From assembly GCA_035763745.1 (NCBI GenBank), contig DASUAO010000021.1, positions 108,082-172,081 on the forward strand: a DNA stretch of 64,000 bases, given 5' to 3'. Origin of the DNA: DASUAO01 sp035763745 (GTDB taxonomy: Bacteria > Actinomycetota > Acidimicrobiia > IMCC26256 > PALSA-555). Every line of letters starts with the position of its first letter. The stretch's first letter is position 1. Below the pieces are notes generated by a model, which saw only the letters and a program-made list of their open reading frames with translations, was not told where the DNA came from and searched no databases. A program made the position numbers and the translations under genes. Below, piece after piece: positions 56,483-64,000 of the stretch.

Positions 56483-59035
56483 ATGGCGGTCAGCGGCATC
56501 GATCTCGGCAAGTACAAGCTCGGGTGGCACGACACCACCGACGAGTACGTCACCAAGCCCGAGAAGGGCCTGAACGAGAAGGTCGTGCGCGACATCTCCG
56601 GCGGCAAGGAAGAGCCGGAGTGGATGACGAAGTTCCGACTGAGCTCGCTGAAGCGCTTCGAGCGCAAGCCGATGCTCGAGTGGTTCGCGAAGAACATGCC
56701 CGACATCGACTTCGACGACATCTACTACTACCTCAAGCCCACCGAGGGGCAGGTCGCCGACTGGGACATGCTCCCGGAGAGCATGAAGGAGACCTACGAG
56801 AAGCTCGGCATCCCCGAGGCCGAGCGCAAATTCCTCGCCGGCGTGACGGCGCAGTACGAGTGCCTCCGTGGGTCGACCCTCGTGTCGACGACCCGTGGGA
56901 TGCGCCCGATCAAGGAGCTCGTCCCGGGCGACGAGGTGTTCTCGCTCGACCAGGCGACCAAGGAGATCGTCACGGCGAAGGTGGTCGGCGCCGCGAGCTC
57001 GGGTGAGAAGGAAGTGTTCGCGATCCGCGCGCGGGGTGCGGTCATCGGTGCGTCGGCCAACCACCCGTTCCTCGTGCTGCGCGACGAACGCGCACCCGGG
57101 CGATCTCGGGCGAGGTACGCGTCCCGCTGGTTGCCGGTCGAAGACCTCCGCGAGGGCGATCTCGTCGCGGTCGCGACCGATCTCCCCGAGTTCGGGACGT
57201 CGGCGCCGATGCTGGTCCCCGATCGCGCCGACGCCGCGTCGCTGCCGCGCACGACCAACGACGACCTCTGTTGGTGGCTCGGGGTGTACCTCGGCGACGG
57301 CTTCCTCAAGCGCGGCGGCGGTTGGCCCGTCGTCCAGATCGCGGTCGACGCGAAGGACACCGCGCTCGTCGAGGAGATCATCCGCGTCGCTCGCGAGCAG
57401 CTCGGGCTCGAGTTCCGCCTCGCGAGCGACGGGCAGCGCCTCACGGCCATCGGGACCGGTGCCCTCGCCGCCTACCTCGAGCTGAACGGCCTCGGCGGGA
57501 CGTCGGACACGAAGCGATTTCCCGACTGGGTGTTCTCGCTGCCGTCCTCGCAGCGTCTCGCGTTCCTCGCCGGCTACGTCGACGCCGACGGCTACGTGCG
57601 CTCCTCGGCCAAGTCCAAGGACGTGAGCCTGACGAGCACGAACCCCGATCTGCTCGAGGACGCCCGTCAGCTCGCGCGCACCTGCGGGATCCACTCGGGG
57701 CGCGTCAACTCGTTCTCGAGCCGGCACCCGTTCGACCCGGAGCGTGAGATCGTCGGGCACCGCCTCCAGCTGAGCGGTCGGTTCGACCGCCTGCCCGTCC
57801 GCTCCCCGCGGCGCACAGCGCGCCTGCGCCAGCGGGCGTACCCCCACACCTACCGGTCGGCGAAGGGCACGACGTTCCGCAGCCACACGAGCGACATGCT
57901 CGGCTACGTACGTGTCGAGTCGATCGAGTCCGTCGGCGTCGAGACGGTGTACGACATCGAGGTCGAGGGTCACCACAACTTCGTGGCCGAGGGCTTCGTC
58001 GTGCACAACTCCGAAGTCGTGTACCACAAGAACCGTGAGGACCTGGAGGCCCAGGGGATCCTGTTCACGAGCATGGACCACGCGGTCCGCGACTACCCCG
58101 AGCTCGTGCAGCAGTACTTCGGGACGGTCATCCCACCCGGCGACAACAAGTTCGCGGCGCTGAACTCCGCGGTGTGGAGCGGTGGATCGTTCATCTACGT
58201 TCCGCCGGGCGTCCACGTCGACATGCCGCTCCAGGCGTACTTCCGGATCAACCAGGAGAACGCCGGGCAGTTCGAGCGCACGCTGATCATCGCCGACGAG
58301 GGTTCGTCGGTGCACTACGTCGAGGGGTGCTCGGCGCCCGTGTACTCGACCGACTCGCTGCACTCGGCCGTCGTGGAGCTGATCGCCCGTCCGGGCGCGC
58401 GCATCCGGTACACGACCATCCAGAACTGGTCGCCGAACGTCTACAACCTCGTCACCAAGCGGGCGCGGGCCGAGACCGAGGCCACCGTCGAGTGGATCGA
58501 CGGCAACCTGGGCTCCAAGCTCACGATGAAGTACCCGGCCGTGGTGCTCACCGGACCGAAGGCACACGGTGAGGTGCTCTCGGTCGCGTACGCCGGTCCC
58601 GGCCAGCACCAGGACGCCGGCGCCAAGATGACCCACGTCGCGCCCGAGACCACCTCGATCATCGACTCCAAGTCGATCTCGAAGGACGGCGGGCGCACGA
58701 CGTACCGCGGCCTCGTGAAGGTGGAGGAGGGCGCGCACGACGTGAAGGCCCACGTGCGGTGCGACGCCCTGATCCTCGACGACGAGAGCCGGTCCGACAC
58801 CTACCCGTACATGGAGATCGACGAGAAGGACGCCCGCATCGGCCACGAGGCGACGGTGTCGAAGGTCGGCGACGACCAGCTCTTCTACCTGATGAGCCGC
58901 GGGCTCACCGAGCAGCAGGCCACCGCGATGATCGTCAACGGCTTCATCGAGCCGATCACCAAGACGTTGCCGATGGAGTACGCGGTCGAGCTCAGCCGGC
59001 TCATCGAGCTCAACATGGAAGGGTCGGTCGGCTGA
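56483..59035 (+). CDS. sufB: Fe-S cluster assembly scaffold SufB containing an intein
   Basis: 850 residues, of which 467 form SufB after removal of a 383-residue intein. The N-extein (1-126) ends FLAGVTAQYE; the C-extein resumes SEVVYHKNREDLEAQGILFT and includes IYVPPGVHVDMPLQAYFRIN, YVEGCSAPVYSTDSLHSAVVE with the conserved Cys, and ALPMEYAVELSRLIELNMEGS-like ending (TLPMEYAVELSRLIELNMEG). SufB forms the SufBC2D scaffold on which clusters are built from SufS/SufU-supplied sulfur. GGGAG six bases before ATG 56483 supports the start. It is the first gene of sufB-sufD-ferredoxin-sufC and depends on protein splicing for function. Confidence 0.95.
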   Translation: MAVSGIDLGKYKLGWHDTTDEYVTKPEKGLNEKVVRDISGGKEEPEWMTKFRLSSLKRFERKPMLEWFAKNMPDIDFDDIYYYLKPTEGQVADWDMLPESMKETYEKLGIPEAERKFLAGVTAQYECLRGSTLVSTTRGMRPIKELVPGDEVFSLDQATKEIVTAKVVGAASSGEKEVFAIRARGAVIGASANHPFLVLRDERAPGRSRARYASRWLPVEDLREGDLVAVATDLPEFGTSAPMLVPDRADAASLPRTTNDDLCWWLGVYLGDGFLKRGGGWPVVQIAVDAKDTALVEEIIRVAREQLGLEFRLASDGQRLTAIGTGALAAYLELNGLGGTSDTKRFPDWVFSLPSSQRLAFLAGYVDADGYVRSSAKSKDVSLTSTNPDLLEDARQLARTCGIHSGRVNSFSSRHPFDPEREIVGHRLQLSGRFDRLPVRSPRRTARLRQRAYPHTYRSAKGTTFRSHTSDMLGYVRVESIESVGVETVYDIEVEGHHNFVAEGFVVHNSEVVYHKNREDLEAQGILFTSMDHAVRDYPELVQQYFGTVIPPGDNKFAALNSAVWSGGSFIYVPPGVHVDMPLQAYFRINQENAGQFERTLIIADEGSSVHYVEGCSAPVYSTDSLHSAVVELIARPGARIRYTTIQNWSPNVYNLVTKRARAETEATVEWIDGNLGSKLTMKYPAVVLTGPKAHGEVLSVAYAGPGQHQDAGAKMTHVAPETTSIIDSKSISKDGGRTTYRGLVKVEEGAHDVKAHVRCDALILDDESRSDTYPYMEIDEKDARIGHEATVSKVGDDQLFYLMSRGLTEQQATAMIVNGFIEPITKTLPMEYAVELSRLIELNMEGSVG
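56861..58009 (+). other. Intein with LAGLIDADG endonuclease, inside SufB
   Basis: 383 residues in frame. It starts with Cys (CLRGSTLVSTTRG) and ends VYDIEVEGHHNFVAEGFVVHN followed by Ser of the C-extein, a classic class-1 intein with Cys1, penultimate His, terminal Asn and +1 Ser. The block-B His is in GASANHPFLVL. The two DOD motifs WWLGVYLGDGF and FLAGYVDADGYV indicate an intact homing endonuclease between splicing halves. All splicing residues are present, so it should be active. The insertion point (AQYE/SEVVYH) is upstream of the conserved GCSAP site. Confidence 0.95.
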
Positions 59036-59063
59036 CCCGTCGGTCCCGACCTGCCGGACGCCG

Positions 59064-60383
59064 ATGACCTCCTTCACTCCCGACGCGGCGCGCGCCCTCG
59101 AGGGCCCCGACTGGCTGTCGGCCCGTCGGCTCGCCGCGGCCGAGCGGCTCGGCGAGCTCACGTGGCCGACGTCGTCCGAGGAGATCTGGCGCTACAGCCG
59201 CATCGACGACTTCGAGCTCGGGGCGTACCGCCCGGTGGAACCGTCGTCGCTCGGTCCGATCGGGAGTGACGCCGCGCCCGGCGGCGGTCCGGTCGGCGCC
59301 GAGATCGGCGCGCACGCGGGACTGCTCGTCGTCCGCAACGGACGCGTCGTGCACCACGAGCTGGACCCGGCGCTCGAGTCGAAGGGTGTCCGGGTGTGCG
59401 ACCTCGCCACCTGCGACGAGGCGCGCGTCGCCGAGGTGTACGGGACCTGCGTCGATGCCTCCCCCGATGCCTTCACCACGCTGCACGACGCGTTCGTGGC
59501 AGGCGGTGCCTTCGTCGAAGTGCCGGCGGGCGTCGCCGTCGAGCATCCGATCGTGGTGCTGCACTGGTCCCAGGGCGAGGGCGTCGCCAGCTTCCCGCAC
59601 ACCCTGCTCGTCGCCGGCGAGGGATCCGAGGTCACGCTCGTCGAGCGGTCGGGATCGCCGACCGTCGCGGCGGGAGCCCGAAGCCATCTCGTCGACTCGG
59701 TCGTCGAGCTGCTCGTCGGCCAGAACGCGCACGTCCGCTACGTCACCGTGCAGGAGCATGCCGCGAGCACGTGGCAGGTCGGCCTCCAGCGGGCCCACCT
59801 CGCACGCGATGCGTCGCTGCAGTCGTGGGCGGTCGCCCTGGGAGGCTCGTACGCCCGGTTGCGCAGCGAGTCGCTGCTGGAGGGCGAGGGATCCCAGAGC
59901 GACCAGCTCGCCGTCTACTTCGGCGACCACGACCAGATGCTCGACTTCCGCACTCTCCAGGACCACGACGCGCCCCACACGCGGAGCGACCTGCTGTTCA
60001 AGGGCGCGGTCGAGGACGAGGCCCGGTCCGTGTACTCGGGGATGGTGCGGCTGCGGCCCACCGCGGTGAAGGCGCAGGCGTACCAGACGAACCGCAACCT
60101 CGTGCTCACCGAGGGCGCCGGCGCGGAGTCGATCCCGAACCTCGAGATCGAGGCGAGCGACGTGAAGTGCTCCCACGCGAGCGCGGTCGGGCCGATCGAC
60201 GACGAGCAGCGCTACTACCTCGAGTCGCGGGGCATCCCGCCCGAGGAGGCCGAGCGGCTCATCGTCCTCGGGTTCTTCGACGACGTGTTCGCACGCCTGC
60301 CCGTCCCGGCGCTGGTCGGGCCGCTCCGCCGCACGGTCGTCGAGAAGATCGAGCACCGCTCCGACGGGTCGGACGCGTCATGA
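59064..60383 (+). CDS. sufD: Fe-S cluster assembly protein SufD
   Basis: 439 residues. The N-terminus includes WLSARRLAAAERLGELTWP and SSEEIWRYSRIDDFEL. The beta-helix core has VEVPAGVAVEHPIVVLHWSQ, and the C-terminus SDVKCSHASAVGPIDDEQRYYLESRG with the conserved His, then AERLIVLGFFDDVFARLP. SufD pairs with SufB in the SufBC2D complex and helps iron entry. It starts 28 bases after sufB, and its stop overlaps the ferredoxin gene (ATGA). Confidence 0.93.
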   Translation: MTSFTPDAARALEGPDWLSARRLAAAERLGELTWPTSSEEIWRYSRIDDFELGAYRPVEPSSLGPIGSDAAPGGGPVGAEIGAHAGLLVVRNGRVVHHELDPALESKGVRVCDLATCDEARVAEVYGTCVDASPDAFTTLHDAFVAGGAFVEVPAGVAVEHPIVVLHWSQGEGVASFPHTLLVAGEGSEVTLVERSGSPTVAAGARSHLVDSVVELLVGQNAHVRYVTVQEHAASTWQVGLQRAHLARDASLQSWAVALGGSYARLRSESLLEGEGSQSDQLAVYFGDHDQMLDFRTLQDHDAPHTRSDLLFKGAVEDEARSVYSGMVRLRPTAVKAQAYQTNRNLVLTEGAGAESIPNLEIEASDVKCSHASAVGPIDDEQRYYLESRGIPPEEAERLIVLGFFDDVFARLPVPALVGPLRRTVVEKIEHRSDGSDAS

Positions 60384-60694
60384 GCACCGAGGTGCGCGTC
60401 TGCGCGATCGGCGACGTGGAGTCCGGGTCGTCGAAGCGCTTCGACGTCGACGGCCATCGCCTCGCGATCGTCCACATCGACGACTCGTGGTATGTGGTCG
60501 GCGACGAGTGCTCTCACGAGGACTACTCGCTGTCCGAGGGTGACGTGTGGCCCGAGGAGTGCGAGATCGAGTGCCCGAAGCACGGGTCGACGTTCTCACT
60601 CACGACGGGTGAGCCCCAGACGCTCCCGGCCACCAAGCCCGTCCCCGTCTACGCCGTGCGCGTCGACGGCTCCGACGTCCTGGTGACGCTGTGA
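60380..60694 (+). CDS. Rieske-type [2Fe-2S] ferredoxin in the suf operon
   Basis: 104 residues. The Rieske motif is C-S-H (DECSHEDYSL) and C-P-K-H (EIECPKHGSTF), so two Cys and two His bind a [2Fe-2S] cluster; a further Cys-free core and VPVYAVRVDGSDVLVTL complete the fold. These small proteins are usually electron carriers for non-haem oxygenases; within actinobacterial suf operons they are common and may deliver electrons for cluster assembly. Coupled to sufD by ATGA. Confidence 0.92.
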   Translation: MSTEVRVCAIGDVESGSSKRFDVDGHRLAIVHIDDSWYVVGDECSHEDYSLSEGDVWPEECEIECPKHGSTFSLTTGEPQTLPATKPVPVYAVRVDGSDVLVTL

Positions 60695-60721
60695 CCAGCG
60701 CCGCAAGTCCCGGCTCCACCC

Positions 60722-60773
60722 CGTTTTGGCGTCGGACATACCCGCCTCAGCCCGCCTCTGCGACGCCAAAACG
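60722..60773. repeat. Palindromic repeat family C, copy 2
   Basis: CGTTTTGGCGTCG (60722-60734) and CGACGCCAAAACG (60761-60773) are perfect 13-base inverted repeats with a 26-base centre. It lies between the ferredoxin gene and sufC and ends one base before a possible ATG of sufC. The same core occurs at 15993-16037. Confidence 0.75.
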
Positions 60774-60788
60774 ATGGGGGTGGCGGCG

Positions 60789-61589
60789 GTGAGCACGTTG
60801 GTGGTGCGCGACCTGCGGGCGTCGGTGGCCGGGCTCGACGTCCTGCGCGGGGTCGACCTCGAGATCACCTCAGGTGAGGTGCACGCGCTCATGGGCCCGA
60901 ACGGCTCGGGGAAGTCGACGCTGTCGCACGTCCTGATGGGTCGCGGCGACTACGAGGTCACCGCAGGGTCGCTCACGATCGACGGCGAGGAGCTCCTCGG
61001 CCTTCCGACGTGGGAGCGGGCAGTGCGCGGGCTGTTCCTCGCCATGCAGTACCCGGTAGCGGTCCCTGGCGTCCCCGTCGGCGAGCTCGTGGCCGCCGCG
61101 GCGAGGACCTCGACCAGCTCGGGCGTCGAGGGCCTCGAGGAGCGGCTCCGCGCCGAGGCGGCCCGCCTCGCGATCCGCGACGAGTTCCTCGCCAGGGGAG
61201 TGAACGACGACTTCTCGGGTGGTGAGCAGAAGCGCATGGAGACCCTGCAGCTCGCGGTGCTGAAGCCGAAGTTCGCGATCCTCGACGAGATCGACTCGGG
61301 ACTCGACATCGACGCGCTGCGCGACGTGTCGCGCCGGGTCGAGGAGATGACCCACGAGGACGGGCTCGGCGTGCTCGCGATCACGCACTACGCGCGCCTG
61401 CTCACCGAGCTGCGACCCGACCGGGTCCACGTGCTGATGGCCGGCCGCATCGTCGCGAGCGGGGGTCCCGAGCTTGCCGACACGCTCGAGGAGCGCGGCT
61501 ACGAGGGCCTGGCGGCCGAGCTCGGCGTCGAGGAGCTGTCGGTCGAGCGGCCGGTCGAGGTCGACCCGTTCTCCGAACCCGGCTTCTAG
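60789..61589 (+). CDS. sufC: Fe-S cluster assembly ATPase SufC
   Basis: 266 residues from GTG 60789, which has GGGGGTGG upstream; an ATG at 60774, touching the palindromic repeat, would add five residues. Walker A is MGPNGSGKST; the signature is FSGGEQKRMETLQL; Walker B is FAILDEIDSGLDIDALR, and the switch His is in LAITHYARLL. All ATPase residues are intact. SufC binds SufB and SufD and drives the conformational change of the scaffold. A 94-base gap with a perfect palindrome separates it from the ferredoxin gene, which may alter its expression relative to sufBD. Its end overlaps the SMP-30 gene by four bases. Confidence 0.94.
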   Translation: MSTLVVRDLRASVAGLDVLRGVDLEITSGEVHALMGPNGSGKSTLSHVLMGRGDYEVTAGSLTIDGEELLGLPTWERAVRGLFLAMQYPVAVPGVPVGELVAAAARTSTSSGVEGLEERLRAEAARLAIRDEFLARGVNDDFSGGEQKRMETLQLAVLKPKFAILDEIDSGLDIDALRDVSRRVEEMTHEDGLGVLAITHYARLLTELRPDRVHVLMAGRIVASGGPELADTLEERGYEGLAAELGVEELSVERPVEVDPFSEPGF

Positions 61590-62425
61590 CCGACGCCGGC
61601 CGCCGGGACCGCCACACGGGCCGTCTCCAGTCTCGAGCCGCGCGTCTCGGCCGACAGCGCCGGCTCGCCGACCGTCGTCGACGTGCAGCAGAACAGAGTG
61701 CGGCCGTCGTCGCCGCCCAGCGCGCACGCGATGGCGTGGCGTCCTGGGCACTCGACCGTGTCGAGGACCTCACCGCCTTCACGCACCCGCACGAACCGGT
61801 CCGAGACCGGTGACGCGATCCACACTGCGTCCTCGGCGTCGATGCAGATGCCGTCCGGGTAGTCGGGGAGCGGGGCCCAGGTCCGCGTGCCGCCGAGCGT
61901 CCCGTCGTCGGCGAGGTCGAAGGCGACGAGGTCCTTCCCCATGGACTGGGCCACCACGAGCGTTCGCTGGTCGGCGGTGATCACGATGCCGTTCGCCATC
62001 CGGAGGCCGTCGGTGACCGCCCTCACCGAGCCGTCGGGGTCGACGCGCAGGAGCGGCGCGTCCCGGAACGGTGCACCGCCGTGGAAGTCGAACCCGAACT
62101 GGCTGATGAACGCGTGCCCGTGCCGATCGACGCACATGTCGTTGATCTCGTTCGGCGCCAGGGCGGTGCAGTCGGCCGCTTCCGTGAGGTCGCCATCGGG
62201 TTCGAGCCGGAGCACTCGCCGGTCGTGCATGGAGACCACGAGCATCCGCCCGTCCGGGAGCCACCCCAGCCCGGAAGGCGGTCCGTCGAGCGACGCGACG
62301 ACCGAGACGTCACCGTCGAACGCGACCCGGAGCACCTCGTGCGCGTGCATGTCGGAGACCCAGAGCGCACCGTCGTGCCAGCGCGGCCCCTCGAGGAACG
62401 CCCGCCCGTCGACCAGTGTCTCCAC
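61586..62425 (-). CDS. SMP-30/gluconolactonase-like protein
   Basis: 279 residues of six-bladed beta-propeller type: EGPRWHDGALWVSDMHAHEV (Glu metal ligand), NEINDMCVDRHGHAFISQFG (Asn), LRMANGIVITADQRTLVVAQ (Asn) and DYPDGICIDAEDAVWIA (Asp), matching the calcium/zinc-binding residues of the family. It may hydrolyse a lactone; the substrate is not known. GTG 62425 is used as start with no clear ribosome-binding site. It faces sufC with a four-base overlap and follows an L,D-transpeptidase gene after 15 bases. Confidence 0.85.
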   Translation of the reverse strand: METLVDGRAFLEGPRWHDGALWVSDMHAHEVLRVAFDGDVSVVASLDGPPSGLGWLPDGRMLVVSMHDRRVLRLEPDGDLTEAADCTALAPNEINDMCVDRHGHAFISQFGFDFHGGAPFRDAPLLRVDPDGSVRAVTDGLRMANGIVITADQRTLVVAQSMGKDLVAFDLADDGTLGGTRTWAPLPDYPDGICIDAEDAVWIASPVSDRFVRVREGGEVLDTVECPGRHAIACALGGDDGRTLFCCTSTTVGEPALSAETRGSRLETARVAVPAAGVG

Positions 62426-62440
62426 GCAGCAGCGGGGCCG

Positions 62441-63352
62441 CTAGATCGGGGTGCTGGAGAGGATCTGGGCGGGTTGGCCGCCCTCGACGTAGACGGGTGC
62501 GTCCATGGTCACGAGGGTGTGGAAGTACTCGGCGATGTGCATCGGGATGCGTGAGCAGCCGTGCGACGCGGGGTACGGCGGGACGTCCTCGTAGCCGTGC
62601 ACCGCGATGCCCTTGTTGAAGTAGAAGGGGTTGTACAGCGCCCCGAGGTCACCCTTGTGCCAGCCGTCGTAATAGAAGTAGTAGGTGTAGCGGCCCGACG
62701 GCGTGGCCGCGACCTCGCACACGCGGCGGGTCGGTGCCGCCTTCGGGGTGTTGTAGCAGTAGTTCTCGCCCGACGCGGTCGACGTCGTGGAGATCAGCCG
62801 CACCTGGTAGTTCTCGTAGAGCGTCAGCACCTGCTTCGTGACGTCGATCTCGGTGCGGTTCGGCTCGGCTTCGGGGTGCAGCGGTAACGGGTACTGGAAG
62901 GTCTCGAGCGCGGCCTTCTCGGCGACGGAGATGCGGCCGTTGCGGTCGATCCCCGCGATCTTCTGGAGCGCGTGCACGGCGTAGGTCGTCGCCTGGTCGT
63001 AGACGCCGTCGACGGCACCCGGATCGAAGCGGAGGTCGGCGAGGCGCTGCTCGTACGGACCGACCAGCTCGGCCGGTGAGCCGGGACCGAGCACCGGGTA
63101 GAGCGGCAGGGCCGGGAGCGTCACCACGGTCGGCTGCACCAGCTGCGGGAGCGTGGGAACGGTCGTGGGCGGCAGCGTGCTGGTCGTCGTGGTGGGCGCG
63201 GTGGGGGCGGTGGTGACCGGGGCCTCGGCGACCGATGACCCGCCGGAGTCGTCGTCGCGCAGGGCCGCGCCCGCCGCGACGACACCGCTGATCAGGAGGA
63301 ACGCCAGGAGGAGCCCGACGATCACCTGGACCGGGAACGCTCGTTGCACCAT
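62441..63352 (-). CDS. L,D-transpeptidase with peptidoglycan-binding domain
   Basis: 303 residues. The N-terminal helix (QVIVGLLLAFLLISGVVAAG) anchors or exports the protein, then a Thr/Pro-rich linker (about 45-80) and a peptidoglycan-binding-like domain (about 95-150, RLADLRFDPGAVDGVYDQAT). The YkuD domain ends with H252-G...ASHGC266SRIP, the catalytic H...SHGC signature. It forms 3-3 crosslinks or attaches proteins to peptidoglycan. ATG 63352 follows a TANNNT element nine bases upstream. A second YkuD gene directly follows upstream, suggesting a cell-wall pair. Confidence 0.9.
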   Translation of the reverse strand: MVQRAFPVQVIVGLLLAFLLISGVVAAGAALRDDDSGGSSVAEAPVTTAPTAPTTTTSTLPPTTVPTLPQLVQPTVVTLPALPLYPVLGPGSPAELVGPYEQRLADLRFDPGAVDGVYDQATTYAVHALQKIAGIDRNGRISVAEKAALETFQYPLPLHPEAEPNRTEIDVTKQVLTLYENYQVRLISTTSTASGENYCYNTPKAAPTRRVCEVAATPSGRYTYYFYYDGWHKGDLGALYNPFYFNKGIAVHGYEDVPPYPASHGCSRIPMHIAEYFHTLVTMDAPVYVEGGQPAQILSSTPI

Positions 63353-63361
63353 GGGCGAACC

Positions 63362-63367
63362 AGCGTA
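63362..63367 (-). promoter_or_regulatory. -10 element for the L,D-transpeptidase gene
   Basis: TACGCT on the minus strand, nine bases before ATG 63352. Confidence 0.4.
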
Positions 63368-63388
63368 CCGTCCGAGCGGTACCGGGCG

Positions 63389-64000
63389 TCAGGCCGTGAT
63401 GGTGACCGGCGCGCCGAGGGGGACGAGGCCCGCGATCTGGAGGATCGTGTCGTTGAGGACGCGCACACACCCGGCCGAGACGCCTGTTCCCAGCTGCGAC
63501 TCCCACGCGCCGCCGTGGATCGCCAGCTGGCCGTCGCCGCCGCGGAACGACGTGAGCACGTCGGAGTAGCCGGAGATGCCGATCGCGAACACGCCGTAGT
63601 CGCTGTTGGGATCGGACGAGAGGTCGAGCGGGTCCGTCACGTAGAACTGGCCGACCGTGGTCGGGGTGGTCTCCTTGCCGATGGCGACCCGGGTCTCGAG
63701 GACCGGGACGCCCGCGTCGAGCAGCACGAGCTGGTGCGCCGACAGGCTCACCTTGATCTCCATGGTCGTGGACCCCAGGGTGACGTCGGCGGCGCGCACC
63801 CAGCCGAGTGATCCGGTGGGACGCATGGGCAGCAGCGCCTGGACCCAGCCTTCCTGCTGCGCGGTGACGAGCAGGGTCCGGGGGAAGCCGTACTCGGTGA
63901 GGGCGCTGAACGTCTCCACGGGCGCCGCGCCCTCGACCGGCTCGGTGTAGGCGACCAGGTCGGCGCCGTTCGTCGTGGCGGTGACGAACGGCGTGAACGC
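63389..64000 (-). CDS. L,D-transpeptidase, 5' end beyond the window
   Basis: The reading frame is open at base 64000, so the start lies outside; 203 codons and the stop are visible. A beta-rich SH3-like segment (VTAQQEGWVQALLPMRPTGS, GWVRAADVTL) is followed by the YkuD domain: VSLSAHQLVLLDAGVPVLET, TTPTTVGQFYVTDPL, LAIHGGAWESQLGTGVSAGC with VRV. The catalytic Cys lies in SAGCVRV, where the more common form is SHGC; HGG is preserved. It is likely a cell-wall L,D-transpeptidase, different in domain order from the next gene. Signal or anchor sequence is not visible. Confidence 0.85.
   Translation of the reverse strand, partial: AFTPFVTATTNGADLVAYTEPVEGAAPVETFSALTEYGFPRTLLVTAQQEGWVQALLPMRPTGSLGWVRAADVTLGSTTMEIKVSLSAHQLVLLDAGVPVLETRVAIGKETTPTTVGQFYVTDPLDLSSDPNSDYGVFAIGISGYSDVLTSFRGGDGQLAIHGGAWESQLGTGVSAGCVRVLNDTILQIAGLVPLGAPVTITA

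Noticed and set aside
56417..59161. 914-codon minus-strand frame
   Set aside because: It lies opposite sufB with its intein; no start signal and no domain. Shadow of the coding bias.
1..64000. tRNA or rRNA genes
   Set aside because: No T-loop GTTCGANNCC with matching acceptor and anticodon stems was found in the gaps, and no gap is large enough for rRNA.

Overview
The window is a GC-rich (roughly 70%) chromosomal segment of an actinobacterium. Supporting signs are two WhiB-type Fe-S regulators, a SigE-like ECF sigma factor with RseA/HtrA partners, TatA, LLM flavin oxidoreductases, a DUF2342 metalloprotease, a YlbL/UPF0182 pair arranged as in mycobacteria, and many leaderless promoters. Gene content and the absence of mycolate or sporulation genes suggest a deep lineage such as Acidimicrobiia; this is inference. 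No rRNA, tRNA, CRISPR array, prophage or transposase gene was found.

Layout. 1-10.9 kb: aldehyde dehydrogenase tail, LLM oxidoreductase, LuxR-type regulator with a broken duplicate of its DNA-binding end, exonuclease VII (xseAB), FGGY kinase, and a transsulfuration pair (cystathionine beta-synthase, cystathionine gamma-synthase). 10.9-14.4 kb: succinate dehydrogenase sdhCAB. 14.6-19.7 kb: a MoxR-type ATPase and its VWA partner, separated by a lipoprotein gene and a DUF559/AbiEi-type gene bordered by palindromic repeats. 20-24 kb: macrodomain protein, WhiB, formiminotransferase, second LLM oxidoreductase. 24.2-28.3 kb: envelope-stress cluster tatA, ECF sigma, anti-sigma, RseB-like protein, whiB, htrA. 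28.6-35.3 kb: phosphate system pstSCA, phoU, pstB and a two-component pair, with Pho-box-like repeats. 35.3-40.7 kb: surE and a tightly overlapping polyphosphate operon ppk, CYTH-CHAD, Nudix, sixA. 40.8-48.4 kb: MFS transporter, a decayed Eis-type acetyltransferase, a short 3-hydroxyacyl-CoA dehydrogenase, DUF2342 metalloprotease with a Pro-Asn tail, epimerase-like protein, fused siroheme decarboxylase and a catalytically dead HtrA. 48.4-56.3 kb: moaE, mreB-like gene, HEAT protein, YlbL, a MuF-like protein and UPF0182. 56.4-61.6 kb: suf operon sufB (with intein), sufD, Rieske ferredoxin, sufC. 61.6-64 kb: SMP-30 protein and two L,D-transpeptidases, the last running off the end.

The most unusual material is small-scale. 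Three families of short palindromic repeats are scattered through the window. One copy is inserted in frame in the anti-sigma gene and is still translated; others sit by damaged gene ends. A -10-like TANNNT lies 6-9 bases before the start codon of at least seventeen genes, which points to widespread leaderless transcription.
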